Shown here one piece after another: positions 34,921 to 43,555 of a DNA stretch of 64,000 bases. A model generated the notes under the pieces. It was not told where the DNA came from. It ran no database searches and worked only from the letters and a program-made list of their open reading frames with translations. The stretch's first letter is position 1, and the number at the start of each line of letters is the position of its first letter. The stretch comes from Atopobiaceae bacterium (GTDB lineage: Bacteria; Actinomycetota; Coriobacteriia; Coriobacteriales; Atopobiaceae), in assembly GCA_022482785.1 (NCBI GenBank), contig JAKVON010000006.1, positions 62,001 to 126,000 of the forward strand. The letters are read 5' to 3'. The position numbers were made by a program, and so were the translations under genes.

Positions 34921-36116
34921 CACTCGAGGCCCCTGACGATGCGCTCGGCGGCGGCCCGCGAGGCCGCGTCGACATCGCCGAGCTGGGAGATGGAGGACAC
35001 CCCTTCGCGCCCGCTTGCCTCCATGACCCGCTCGACGACCTCGTCGACCTGGGTGAAGGCGATCCTGCCCTCGCGGAATGCGAGGTTGGCTACCTCGTTT
35101 GCGGCATTCATGACGCAGGGCAGCGTACCGCCCTCGCGCCCTGCGTCGAGGGCGAGGGCGAGGCACCGGAAGGTTCCGAGGTCCGGCCGCTCGAAGGAGA
35201 GGGGCTCCTCGGCGAGGAAGTCGATCCTCTCGCAGGGGCTCTCCCAGCGGTGCGGGTAGCTCAGGGCGTATTGGATGGGCACCCGCATGTCGGCGACGCC
35301 GATGTCCGCCTTGACGGTTCCGTCGCAGAACTCGACCATCGAATGGACCCTGCTCTGGCGGTGTATCACGACCTCGACGTCGTCGATGGGGACGTCGAAG
35401 AGGTGGTGCGCCTCGATGACCTCGAGGCCCTTGTTCATGAGCGTCGCCGAGTCGATCGTGATCTTGGGGCCCATCGACCAGCTTGGATGGGCCATGGCCT
35501 GGCGCACCCCCATGCGGGAGAGCTCGGCGCGGGACTTCCCGTAGAACGGGCCGCCCGAGCAGGTGAGCCAGATGCGATGGAGCTCGGAGCGTCTCTCCCC
35601 CACCAGACACTGGTAGATGGCGCTGTGCTCGGAGTCGACCGGTATGAGGCGGCCTGGCTTGGCGAGGGGCATGAGCAGGTCGCCGGCGACCACCAACGAC
35701 TCCTTGTTGGCCAGGGCACATATCTTGTCGGCGGCGAGGGCCGCGTGGCTCGCGCGGATGCCTGCCGCCCCCACGAGGGCAACGAGGACGCAGTCGACCT
35801 CGTCGAGCCTCGCGAGCTCCACGACGGCCTCGTCGCCGATGCCGAGGGAGCATCCCTTGGGAAGGCGGGCGAGGCACCCGTCGTCGCCATGGTTCTCGCT
35901 TGCCACGGCGACATGGGAGACCCCGAACTCGCGTGCAGCCGAGACGAGCTTGTCGGTGCTGGAGAACACGCTGAGCGCGACGACGTCTATCTCTGCGGGG
36001 TGTTGCCTGCAGACGTCGAGCGCCTGCGTCCCTATCGATCCCGAGCAGCCGAGGATGGCGACGCGAAGGGGGCTGCGCCGCTCGGAAGCGGGTGCGGTGT
36101 CTTCGAAGATGTTCAT
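34920..36116 (-). CDS. dxr: 1-deoxy-D-xylulose-5-phosphate reductoisomerase
   Basis: The 398-residue enzyme commits carbon to the MEP pathway. Seen are the NADPH motif LGCSGSIGTQALDV (about 19), ALANKESLVVAG, PVDSEHSAIYQ, the flexible loop region WSMGPKITIDSATLMNKGLEVIEA and CVMNAANEVA. Metal ligands D/E in PVDSEHSA are intact. The ATG overlaps the cdsA stop as ATGA. Confidence 0.95.
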   Translation of the reverse strand: MNIFEDTAPASERRSPLRVAILGCSGSIGTQALDVCRQHPAEIDVVALSVFSSTDKLVSAAREFGVSHVAVASENHGDDGCLARLPKGCSLGIGDEAVVELARLDEVDCVLVALVGAAGIRASHAALAADKICALANKESLVVAGDLLMPLAKPGRLIPVDSEHSAIYQCLVGERRSELHRIWLTCSGGPFYGKSRAELSRMGVRQAMAHPSWSMGPKITIDSATLMNKGLEVIEAHHLFDVPIDDVEVVIHRQSRVHSMVEFCDGTVKADIGVADMRVPIQYALSYPHRWESPCERIDFLAEEPLSFERPDLGTFRCLALALDAGREGGTLPCVMNAANEVANLAFREGRIAFTQVDEVVERVMEASGREGVSSISQLGDVDAASRAAAERIVRGLE

Positions 36117-37051
36117 ACGATGCCTCCTATTCGAAGGACGAGAAAGGCGACCATGCAGCCGAAGAGCATCGAGTCCGTGCGGTCGAGCAGGCCTCCGTGC
36201 CCCGGCATGAAGTTGCCGGAGTCCTTGACGCCGGCGCCGCGCTTGATGCGCGACTCGACGAGGTCGCCTATGACCGAGGCCGTGCCGATGGTGAGGGCAA
36301 GCAGTATGGCAAGGGGCCATGTGACGCCTTCGACCTGGATGAATGCGGCGATGCTCCATACGATGAGCGACCCCGCGAGTCCGCCGACGACGCCCTCCCA
36401 GCTCTTGTTCGGGCTGATCTTGGGGGCGAGCTTATGTGCCCCGAAGCGGGAGCCGAACACGTAGGCAAGGGCATCGTTCGCCCAGATGCTGGCCATGACC
36501 CCGAGGGTCAGGAGGGCCCCCGCGCTGGTCGGGTCCGCCTTGCGCACGAGGACGATGCCCGTGAGGAGCAGTCCCGTGTAGAGGGGGCCGAACACGGTCA
36601 CGGCGACGTCGGATATCGTGGCCCTGAGCGCGACCACATACCACCAGGCGGTCGCGAGCAGGAGGACGAAGCCCACGATCCAGAGGTAGAAGGGGCCGAG
36701 GTAGGCGGCGAGCGGAAACGCCGCCGCCGCGGCGAGGCCGATGAGCTCGTTGGGGAGGCGTCCGCACATGCGCATGATGCGATAGAACTCCGAGCAGCAG
36801 AGCCACGCCATCATCGCAATCAGGAGCGTGGTGGCGACGGTTCCGAGGTAGAGGCAGGCAAGCACGGCAATCGCATAGATGGCGCCGGAGGTCGTCCTGG
36901 TGAGGACGCGCTCGGTCCAGCCGCGCGCCTTCTGCCCCTTGAGCTCCCCTGCGGCACGGAGCTCGTCCTTCTCGGCACGGCGCTCCTCCTTGGCCTGGCG
37001 GCGCTCCGCGTCGTCGGGCTTGCCGACGTGTCCGGTCGTGCCGTGGGTCAT
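36113..37051 (-). CDS. cdsA: Phosphatidate cytidylyltransferase
   Basis: The 312-residue membrane enzyme makes CDP-diacylglycerol from phosphatidic acid and CTP. A charged cytoplasmic N-terminus (about 1-50) precedes about seven membrane segments. The CdsA signature (KRGAGVKDSGNFMPGHGGLL, then DRTDS) is complete. Both ends overlap neighbours by 4 bases (uppS upstream, dxr downstream). Confidence 0.94.
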   Translation of the reverse strand: MTHGTTGHVGKPDDAERRQAKEERRAEKDELRAAGELKGQKARGWTERVLTRTTSGAIYAIAVLACLYLGTVATTLLIAMMAWLCCSEFYRIMRMCGRLPNELIGLAAAAAFPLAAYLGPFYLWIVGFVLLLATAWWYVVALRATISDVAVTVFGPLYTGLLLTGIVLVRKADPTSAGALLTLGVMASIWANDALAYVFGSRFGAHKLAPKISPNKSWEGVVGGLAGSLIVWSIAAFIQVEGVTWPLAILLALTIGTASVIGDLVESRIKRGAGVKDSGNFMPGHGGLLDRTDSMLFGCMVAFLVLRIGGIV

Positions 37052-37830
37052 GACGTGACTCCCCCGAAGCGCCTGTCGCGGCCTTGGAACGAGCCGACGG
37101 CACGCAGGAGGTCCCAGCGGTCGAAGTCGGGCCAGAACTTGTCCGAGACGTAGAACTCGGTGTAGGCAAGCTGCCAGAGGAGGTAGTTGGAGAGCCTGAG
37201 CTCGCCCGAGGTCCTGATGAGGAGCTCGGGGTCAGGGAGGTCCCTCGTGTACAGGCGGCTTGCGACCGCATGCTCGTCGACGTCCTCGAGCGCGAGCCGA
37301 CCCGTGGCGACGTCCTGGGCGACGAGGCGGGCCGCACGGGCTATCTCAGCACGCGAGCCGTAGTTCACCGCGAGGGCGAGCGTCATGCCCGTGTGGGAGG
37401 CCGTCTCGTCGAGGCCCTCGCGGAAGGTGTCGCGCGTCGTCTCGGGGAGCCCCTCGAGGTCGCCGAGGAACCTCAGGCGGACGTTCTCCCTATGGAAGAG
37501 GGGAAGCTCCCTCAGGAGGGTGTTCGCGAAGAGGGCCATCAGGAGGTCGACCTCCTCCTGGGGGCGCCTCCAGTTCTCCGTGGAGAAGGCATAGGCCGAC
37601 AGGCAGTCGACCCCGAGCCGGACCGAGGCCGTTATGATCTCGCGGAGCGACCTCACCCCGGCGACATGGCCCTGCGAGCGATCGAGGCCGCGGGACTTCG
37701 CCCAGCGGCCGTTGCCGTCCATGATGAGCGAGATGTGGCTCGGCACCCTGTCGAGGTCTATCGAGGCAAGGCTCACGTCCTCGGGAGGGTTGACGAAGTA
37801 GAGGCCGAGCTTCTCCTCGTCGCGCTTCAC
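37048..37830 (-). CDS. uppS: Isoprenyl transferase (undecaprenyl diphosphate synthase)
   Basis: The 260-residue cis-prenyltransferase supplies the C55 lipid carrier for cell wall synthesis. SLIMDGNGRWAKSRGL holds the catalytic aspartate (about 36). YAFSTENWRRP, NYGSRAEI and the C-terminal LLIRTSGELRLSNYLLWQ are also present. It starts with GTG directly after the frr stop. Confidence 0.95.
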   Translation of the reverse strand: MKRDEEKLGLYFVNPPEDVSLASIDLDRVPSHISLIMDGNGRWAKSRGLDRSQGHVAGVRSLREIITASVRLGVDCLSAYAFSTENWRRPQEEVDLLMALFANTLLRELPLFHRENVRLRFLGDLEGLPETTRDTFREGLDETASHTGMTLALAVNYGSRAEIARAARLVAQDVATGRLALEDVDEHAVASRLYTRDLPDPELLIRTSGELRLSNYLLWQLAYTEFYVSDKFWPDFDRWDLLRAVGSFQGRDRRFGGVTS

Positions 37831-38376
37831 CTAGATCTCCATGACTTCGGCCTCTTTGGCCTTGAGGACGGAGTCGATCGACTCGATGTGGGCGTCGGTG
37901 ATCTTCTGGATGTGCTGCTGCTCGCGGCGGACGTCGTCCTCGGAGAGGTCCTTGTCGCGTTCTATCTTGCCGTTCTGCTCGCGGCGGACGTTGCGCACGG
38001 AAACCTTGGCCTGCTCGGCGAGCTCCTTGCACTCCTTGACGAGCTCGCGGCGACGCTCCTCGGTGGGCTTCGGGAACGGGATGCGGATGCAGGAGCCGTC
38101 GTTCGAGGGAGTGATGCCCAGCTCGGAGGTCGAGATGGCCTTCTCGACGGCATGGAGCAGCGACTTGTCCCACGGCTCGACGGCGAGCGTCGAGGCCTCG
38201 GGCATCTTCACGGCTGCGACCTGGGTGATCGGCGTCGGGACGCCATAGTAGTCGACCTTGATGGAATCGAGGATGTGGGGGTTCGCGCGTCCCGTGCGGA
38301 CCTTGGCGAAGTTGGACTTGAGGGTCGTGATGCACTTGTCCATGTGCTCGGACGCGGTGTCGGTGTAGCTGCTCAT
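37831..38376 (-). CDS. frr: Ribosome recycling factor
   Basis: The 181-residue protein splits post-termination ribosomes together with EF-G. Family segments include KVRTGRANPHILD, VDYYGVPTPI, ITPSNDGSCIRIPFP and a long helical C-terminus. It lies between pyrH and uppS with no spacer on either side. Confidence 0.96.
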   Translation of the reverse strand: MSSYTDTASEHMDKCITTLKSNFAKVRTGRANPHILDSIKVDYYGVPTPITQVAAVKMPEASTLAVEPWDKSLLHAVEKAISTSELGITPSNDGSCIRIPFPKPTEERRRELVKECKELAEQAKVSVRNVRREQNGKIERDKDLSEDDVRREQQHIQKITDAHIESIDSVLKAKEAEVMEI

Positions 38377-39120
38377 CTACTGCTCCTCCTTGACGACGAC
38401 GGTGCCTACGGGCTCTCCCTTGAGGGCCTTGCGCAGAACGTCCGTCTGGTTGATGTCGAACACGATTATGGGCATCGAGTTGTCGTTGCACAGGGCCGTC
38501 GCCGTCGCATCCATGACCTGCAGGCCGCGCGTGAGCACGTCGAGGTAGGAGATGGTGTCGAAGCGCTTCGCGTCGGGGCTCTTCTTGGGGTCCTTGTCGT
38601 AGATGCCGTCGACGTTGGTGGCCTTCATGAGGACCTCGGCGTCGATCTCGCAGGCCCTCAGCGCCGCGGCCGTGTCGGTGGTGAAGTAGGGGTTCCCCGT
38701 GCCTGCGGCGAAGATGCACACGATGTTCTTCTCGAGGTGGTGCATCGCGCGGCGCCTGATGTAGGGCTCGCAGATCTCGGCCATGGTGATGGCGCTCATC
38801 ACGCGGCACGGCAGCCCTGCGGACTCGAAGGCGTCCTGGAGGGCGAGGGAGTTGATGACGGTCGCGAGCATGCCCATGTAGTCGGCCTGCGAGCGGTCCA
38901 TGCCCGCCGCCGCACCCGCGAGCCCGCGGAAGATGTTGCCGCCGCCGACGACGACCGCGACCTCTATGCCGTCGTCATGGACGGCCTTTATGTCGCAGGC
39001 AAGCCGCTCGAGCACCGCCGGGTCGATGCCGTAGCCGGTGTTGCCCATGAGCGCCTCTCCCGACAGCTTGAGCAAGACGCGATGGTACTTGTACTCTGAG
39101 ATGGATGTGGACAAGACCAA
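38377..39120 (-). CDS. pyrH: Uridylate kinase
   Basis: The 247-residue enzyme phosphorylates UMP. Seen are [47 protein letters not shown] and [13 protein letters not shown]. No ATG precedes the conserved N-terminus; start candidates are TTG at 39120 and TTG at 39114. The purine-rich GAGAGGGG is about 8 bases from the second, so 39114 may be the true start. Confidence 0.93.
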   Translation of the reverse strand: MVLSTSISEYKYHRVLLKLSGEALMGNTGYGIDPAVLERLACDIKAVHDDGIEVAVVVGGGNIFRGLAGAAAGMDRSQADYMGMLATVINSLALQDAFESAGLPCRVMSAITMAEICEPYIRRRAMHHLEKNIVCIFAAGTGNPYFTTDTAAALRACEIDAEVLMKATNVDGIYDKDPKKSPDAKRFDTISYLDVLTRGLQVMDATATALCNDNSMPIIVFDINQTDVLRKALKGEPVGTVVVKEEQ

Positions 39121-39185
39121 GCCCCTCTCTTCGCCCTACATGGCGAGACGAACCTGCTCGGGGCAAGGCCGCCCCAACTGATGTG

Positions 39186-39191
39186 ATGATA
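39186..39191 (-). promoter_or_regulatory. Candidate -10 element for the pyrH-frr-uppS-cdsA-dxr-rseP unit
   Basis: TATCAT (5 of 6) lies about 66 bases before the pyrH start, downstream of the tsf terminator. No good -35 is visible. Confidence 0.4.
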
Positions 39192-39253
39192 GCAGAGGTG
39201 GGATGGCGCCCGCCGAGCCTTCCCCAACGGGCGCATCGTCTGCATACAAGACG

Positions 39254-39286
39254 GGGCCCGGACGCAGCGTGCGAGCGTCCGGGCCC
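39254..39286 (-). terminator. Terminator after tsf
   Basis: A perfect 12-bp stem GGGCCCGGACGC/GCGTCCGGGCCC has a 9-base loop, 26 bases after the tsf stop. The downstream tract (CGTCTTGT) is weak in T, so it may be only partly efficient. Confidence 0.65.
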
Positions 39287-39312
39287 TCGATGGCGTGCTG
39301 TGGGCGAAGGCC

Positions 39313-40188
39313 TTAGGCCTCGGCGTTGAACTCGAAGCGGTCGAAGCCGACGATGGCGACCTTGTCGCCCAGCGACTTGGAGAGCTTGTCGGCCAGCTTG
39401 GTGATGGTGAGGTCGCCGTCCTTGAAGAATACCTGCTCGGTGAGCACGTACTCCTTGTAGTACTTCTCGAGCCTGCCGGTGGCCATCTTCTCCTGGATGG
39501 CCTCGGGCTTGCCGGACTCGGCCGCCTGCGCCATGTAGATGGACTTCTCGTGGGCGATGACGTCTTCCGGGACGTCCTCGCGGCGCGCGGCGACGGGCCT
39601 CATGGCGGCGACCTGCATGGCGACGTCATGAGCGAAGGTCTTGAACTCGTCGTTCTGGGCGGTCTCGGGCTTGTCGAACGAGAACTCGACGAGCACGCCG
39701 ATCTTGCCGCCGAGGTGGACGTAGCTCGCGACGGCGCCCTTCTCCGCCTGGCGACGGACGATGCGTGCGATCTTCATGTTCTCGCCGATGGTGTGGATCA
39801 TCTCGGTGAGGGCTGCGTCGACGGTCTCTCCGTCGAGGTCGCACTGCTTGAACGCCTCGACGTCGGCGGGGTCGTCATCGGCGACGGCCTTGGCGAGGCT
39901 CGCGGCGAAGTCGGTGAAGCGCTTGTTGGTGCCGACGAAGTCGGTCTCGCAGGTGAGCTCAGCAAGGGCACCGGTGGTCGAGTCGTCGGAGACGTAGGCA
40001 CCGATGGTGCCCTCGTTGGTCTCGCGGCCCGCGCGCTTGACCGCCTTGGCGACGCCCATGGTGCGCAGGACGTCGATGGCCTTGTCGATGTCGCCGTCGG
40101 CCTCGACGAGCGCCTTCTTGCACTCCATCATCGGGGAGTTGGTCATGTCACGCAGCTGCTTGACGAGCTGGGCGGAAATCTTTGCCAT
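39313..40188 (-). CDS. tsf: Elongation factor Ts
   Basis: The 291-residue protein recycles EF-Tu-GDP. The N-terminal UBA-like helix region and TSPMMECKKAL-type segment (NSPMMECKKALVEADGD) are clear, followed by ETDFVGTNKRF. It is linked to rpsB with a 45-base gap, the universal rpsB-tsf order. Confidence 0.96.
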   Translation of the reverse strand: MAKISAQLVKQLRDMTNSPMMECKKALVEADGDIDKAIDVLRTMGVAKAVKRAGRETNEGTIGAYVSDDSTTGALAELTCETDFVGTNKRFTDFAASLAKAVADDDPADVEAFKQCDLDGETVDAALTEMIHTIGENMKIARIVRRQAEKGAVASYVHLGGKIGVLVEFSFDKPETAQNDEFKTFAHDVAMQVAAMRPVAARREDVPEDVIAHEKSIYMAQAAESGKPEAIQEKMATGRLEKYYKEYVLTEQVFFKDGDLTITKLADKLSKSLGDKVAIVGFDRFEFNAEA

Positions 40189-40233
40189 GTTGTTCCTCTC
40201 TCGGGGCGAAGGTGGATAACGATGCGAGACGTG

Positions 40234-41034
40234 CTACTCGGCGGCAGGCGCGGACGTGGCCTCTGCGGCGGCAGGGGCGGCCTCGACGACAGGCGTTGCC
40301 TCGGCGGCAGGCGCCGGCGTGCCGGCCATCTCCTCCGCGGAGATCTGCTCCTTGCCGGTCCCGGCGAGGACGGCGTCGGCCACGAGCTCGCACATGAGCG
40401 AGACGGAGCGGATGGCGTCGTCGTTGGCGGGGATGCAGTAGTCGATGACGTCGGGGTCGGAGTTGGTGTCGATGATGCCGATGACGGGGATGTGGAGGCG
40501 GTTGGCCTCGCGAACGGCAAGCTCCTCGCGCTTGGTGTCGACAACGAAGAGGGCCTGGGGCAGGCTCTTCATGTCACGGACGCCGCCGAGGTTGCGCTGG
40601 AGCTTCTCGAGCTCCTTGCCGAGAACCGCCTGCTCCTTCTTGGGCAGGGTGGCCATGCGGCCGTCCTCGACCATGGTCTCGAGCTCCTCCATGCGGTCGA
40701 TGCGGGAGCGCATGGTGACGAAGTTCGTGAGCACGCCGCCGAGCCAGCGCTGGTTGATGTAGGGCATGCCGCAGCGCGTGGCCTGCTCTGCGATGGGCTC
40801 CTGGGCCTGCTTCTTCGTGCCGACGAAGAGGACCTTGCCCCCCTTGGAGGCGGTGCTCTTGAGGAACGTGTACGCCTGGTCGGCGTCCATGATGGTCTGC
40901 TTGAGGTCGAGGATGTAGATCCCGTTGCGGTCGCCGAAGATGTAGGGCTTCATCTTGGGGTTCCACTTGCGGGTCTGGTGGCCGTAGTGGCAGCCGGCCT
41001 CGAGCAGGGTCCTGATGTTGATCTTCACAGCCAT
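40234..41034 (-). CDS. rpsB: 30S ribosomal protein S2
   Basis: The 266-residue protein has family motifs GCHYGHQTRKWNPKM, FVGTKKQAQEPI, INQRWLGGVLTNF and GIIDTNSDPDVIDYCIPANDDA. A C-terminal Ala/Pro/Glu-rich tail (about 232-266) is an extension beyond the folded core. It heads the rpsB-tsf operon. Confidence 0.97.
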   Translation of the reverse strand: MAVKINIRTLLEAGCHYGHQTRKWNPKMKPYIFGDRNGIYILDLKQTIMDADQAYTFLKSTASKGGKVLFVGTKKQAQEPIAEQATRCGMPYINQRWLGGVLTNFVTMRSRIDRMEELETMVEDGRMATLPKKEQAVLGKELEKLQRNLGGVRDMKSLPQALFVVDTKREELAVREANRLHIPVIGIIDTNSDPDVIDYCIPANDDAIRSVSLMCELVADAVLAGTGKEQISAEEMAGTPAPAAEATPVVEAAPAAAEATSAPAAE

Positions 41035-41086
41035 GTCGATACCTCCGTTTGGTTATGCCTCCGCGCGATTCATCCCCGTCAGGCCA

Positions 41087-41110
41087 CCCAGGCAATGGCT
41101 TGTGCCTGGG
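41087..41110 (-). promoter_or_regulatory. Hairpin in the rpsB 5' leader
   Basis: A perfect 8-bp stem CCCAGGCA/TGCCTGGG with an 8-base loop lies 53 bases before the rpsB start, within a leader of roughly 130 bases. S2 autoregulates through its leader in other bacteria, so this is a candidate site. I cannot match a specific published fold. Confidence 0.45.
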
Positions 41111-41172
41111 CACCGGGGCCGACGAGTCGTCGCGCGTGCGTAGTTTTGCCGTGCGGACGCACAGCAGGCGAA

Positions 41173-41178
41173 AGTATA
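41173..41178 (-). promoter_or_regulatory. rpsB-tsf promoter, extended -10 type
   Basis: TATACT is preceded by TGG (an extended -10 form), about 140 bases before rpsB. The -35 region is not recognisable. Confidence 0.5.
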
Positions 41179-41254
41179 CCAGTCGACCCGCCGGCATGCC
41201 AGGTGGGAGGAAGGCTCGCGGCGAGGCGCACATCCGCGCTCCATAGCCTTAGGC

Positions 41255-42187
41255 TCAGGCGCGCGGATGCGCCTGCTTCGTCGCCTCCTTGAGGCGCTCG
41301 ACGGAGAGGTGCGTGTATATCTGGGTGGTCGAGAGGCTGCTGTGGCCGAGGAGCTCCTGGACGCTTCTCAGGTCGGCCCCGCCGGAGAGGAGCTCTGTCG
41401 CGAAGGTGTGCCTCATGGCATGGGGGGTGAGCGAGGGATCGAGCCCGGCGAGCCTGACGGCCCTCTCGAACCTGGTGCGCAACGCGTCGGCCGACATCCT
41501 CCTCCCGCGCGTCGAGACGAACAGCGCCGTCTGCGAGGAGGCGTCCTCGCGCCCGAGGAGCTGCGGGCGCGCCTTCACGAGGTAGGCCCGAAGCGCTTCC
41601 AGGGCGCGTGGGTACAAGGGGACGATGCGCTCCTTGGAGCCCTTCCCATAGAGTCTGACCTGCGCGGAGGAGAAGTCGACATGTCGCACGTCGAGGGCGG
41701 AGACCTCTGAGATGCGCGCGCCGGAGGCATAGAGGAGCTCGAGGAAGGCCCGGTCCCGCAGCGTCTCCGCCTCGGTGTCCGCGCTCACGGCCAGCAGGCG
41801 GGACGCGTCGTCGTCGCTCATGGTGGCGGGCAGGCGCTTCGAGAGCTTGGGGCTCGCGACCGCCGCCGCGGCATCGTCGAGGGCCCTTCCCTCGTGGACG
41901 AGCCATCGGTAGAGGGAGCGCACGGAGGACAGGTGCCGGTTGATGGTGCGGCTCGAGTATCGGGCCTGGGAGAGCTCCGCGAGCCAGCGCCTGACCTGGC
42001 GGTGGGTGATGCGCTCGGGGTCGATGCCCTCGCGCCTGGCCCAGGCGCAGAAGGCCGCGAGGTCGGTCCTGTAGGCCCTCACGGTGTTCTCGGAGAGGTT
42101 CCTGACGGAGGCGAGATAGTCGCAGAAGGCCTCGCAGCTCGACTCGAAGTCCCCCTGCGCCGCCTCGCGAGCCTCAGACGGCGGCAT
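41255..42187 (-). CDS. xerC: Tyrosine recombinase XerC/XerD family
   Basis: The 310-residue protein has an N-terminal SAM-like core-binding domain (about 15-105) and a catalytic domain with the full set: Arg in ASGARISEV, Lys in YGKGSKER, HAMRHTF, His in LLGHSSL and Tyr in TTQIYTH. Its place next to trmFO, as codV in Bacillus, favours the XerC-type chromosome dimer resolvase over a phage integrase. The ATG overlaps the trmFO end by 14 bases. Confidence 0.88.
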   Translation of the reverse strand: MPPSEAREAAQGDFESSCEAFCDYLASVRNLSENTVRAYRTDLAAFCAWARREGIDPERITHRQVRRWLAELSQARYSSRTINRHLSSVRSLYRWLVHEGRALDDAAAAVASPKLSKRLPATMSDDDASRLLAVSADTEAETLRDRAFLELLYASGARISEVSALDVRHVDFSSAQVRLYGKGSKERIVPLYPRALEALRAYLVKARPQLLGREDASSQTALFVSTRGRRMSADALRTRFERAVRLAGLDPSLTPHAMRHTFATELLSGGADLRSVQELLGHSSLSTTQIYTHLSVERLKEATKQAHPRA

Positions 42188-43523
42188 GGTCGTCCTGCCT
42201 CGCGCATGCGAACAGGTCGGGGCGGGAGACGACGTAGGACCTCATGTCCTCGAGGCCGCGGTCGGCGTAGGCGAGGTAGCGGGCCGCCTTCTTCACCCGT
42301 CCGCCCGGAAGCGGCGGGACAAGCCCGAAGTTGACGTGCATGGGCTGGTAGGGATGCGTCCTTGGGTCGGTGGCGTATGCGACGAGGCTTCCGAGGGCAC
42401 CCGTCTCGGGGAGCGCTACGGGCGGGGCGCCCGTGAGGTCTGCATAGGTGTTGAGCGCTGCGAGGAGCCCCGAGGCGATGGCCTCGGCGTAGCCCTCCGT
42501 GCCGGTGATCTGCCCGGCAAGCCGCACGCGCGTGCCCGGCACCCTGAACGTGCGGTCGAGCGCGCGCGGGCTGTCGACGAACGAGTTGCGGTGCATCACC
42601 CCGTAGCGGAAGAACTCGGCCCGCCCGAGGCCCGGCACGAGCCGAAACACCCTGGCCTGCTCGGCGAAGGTAAGGTTGGTCTGGAAGCCCACGAGGTTGT
42701 AGGAGGTCATCGAGGCGTTCTCCGCCCTGAGCTGGACGACGGCCCAAGGGCGCCTCCCCGTGCGGGGGTCCGTGATCCCCACGGGCTTGAGCGCGCCATG
42801 GCGCAGGGTGTCGATGCCGGTGCGCGCGACCTCCTCGACGGGCTGGCAGGCCTGGAACAGGTCCTTCGACTCGAAGTCCTTGAGGACGACGCGGTCCGCG
42901 GAGACGAGCTCGTGCCAGAAGGTCTCGTAGGCCCGCTGGTCCATGGGGCAGTTCAGGTAGTCGCCTCCCGGCGCGTCATCGTAGCGGGACTGCTCGAAGG
43001 CGATGTCACGGTCTATGCTGGCGGCGTCGACGATGGGCGCGGCGGCATCGAAGAACGAGAGGGCCTGGGCCCCGACGAGCCGGGCGAGGGCCGCGGCGAG
43101 CCCCTCGGAGCAGAGCGGCCCGGCGGCGATGACCGTCGGGCCATCCGGGATGGACGTCGCCTGCTCGCGCACGACCTCGATGCCGGGCTCTGCCGCGACG
43201 CGGGCGGTGACCGCCTCTGAGAAGAGCCGGCGGTCGACCGCGAGCGCGCCGCCGGCCGCGACGCTCGCCTCCCGCGCGAGGGCGAGCAGGGGGGAACCCA
43301 TGAGCTCGAGCTCCTCCTTCAGGAGGCCGGCAGCGCTGTCGTGCCTCGTCGACTTGAGGGAGTTCGAGCATACGAGCTCGGCGAAGCCCGACGTATGGTG
43401 CGCCGCGGTCGTCGCGCGGGGGCGCTGCTCGACGAGCCTGACGGGGATCCTCCGCGAGGCGAGCTGAAGAGCGCACTCGCTTCCCGCAAGCCCCGCACCC
43501 ACCACCGTGACGACCTCTCCCAT
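42174..43523 (-). CDS. trmFO: Folate-dependent tRNA (m5U54) methyltransferase TrmFO
   Basis: The 449-residue flavoprotein methylates U54 of tRNA using methylenetetrahydrofolate. FAD motif VVGAGLAGSECALQLA is at the start. The two functional cysteines are in LVCSNSLKS and LNCPMDQRAYETFW. QITGTEGYAEAIASGLLA is also typical. ATG 43523 is preferred over ATG 43529 by spacing from GGAGG. topA, often between dprA and trmFO, is absent. Confidence 0.93.
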   Translation of the reverse strand: MGEVVTVVGAGLAGSECALQLASRRIPVRLVEQRPRATTAAHHTSGFAELVCSNSLKSTRHDSAAGLLKEELELMGSPLLALAREASVAAGGALAVDRRLFSEAVTARVAAEPGIEVVREQATSIPDGPTVIAAGPLCSEGLAAALARLVGAQALSFFDAAAPIVDAASIDRDIAFEQSRYDDAPGGDYLNCPMDQRAYETFWHELVSADRVVLKDFESKDLFQACQPVEEVARTGIDTLRHGALKPVGITDPRTGRRPWAVVQLRAENASMTSYNLVGFQTNLTFAEQARVFRLVPGLGRAEFFRYGVMHRNSFVDSPRALDRTFRVPGTRVRLAGQITGTEGYAEAIASGLLAALNTYADLTGAPPVALPETGALGSLVAYATDPRTHPYQPMHVNFGLVPPLPGGRVKKAARYLAYADRGLEDMRSYVVSRPDLFACARQDDHAAV

Positions 43524-43555
43524 GCCCATCCCCTCCCGACTCGTCAGGCCCGGCC

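Noticed and set aside
41255-42187. Phage or island integrase
   Set aside because: The tyrosine recombinase sits in the conserved trmFO neighbourhood with no phage genes or att repeats nearby.
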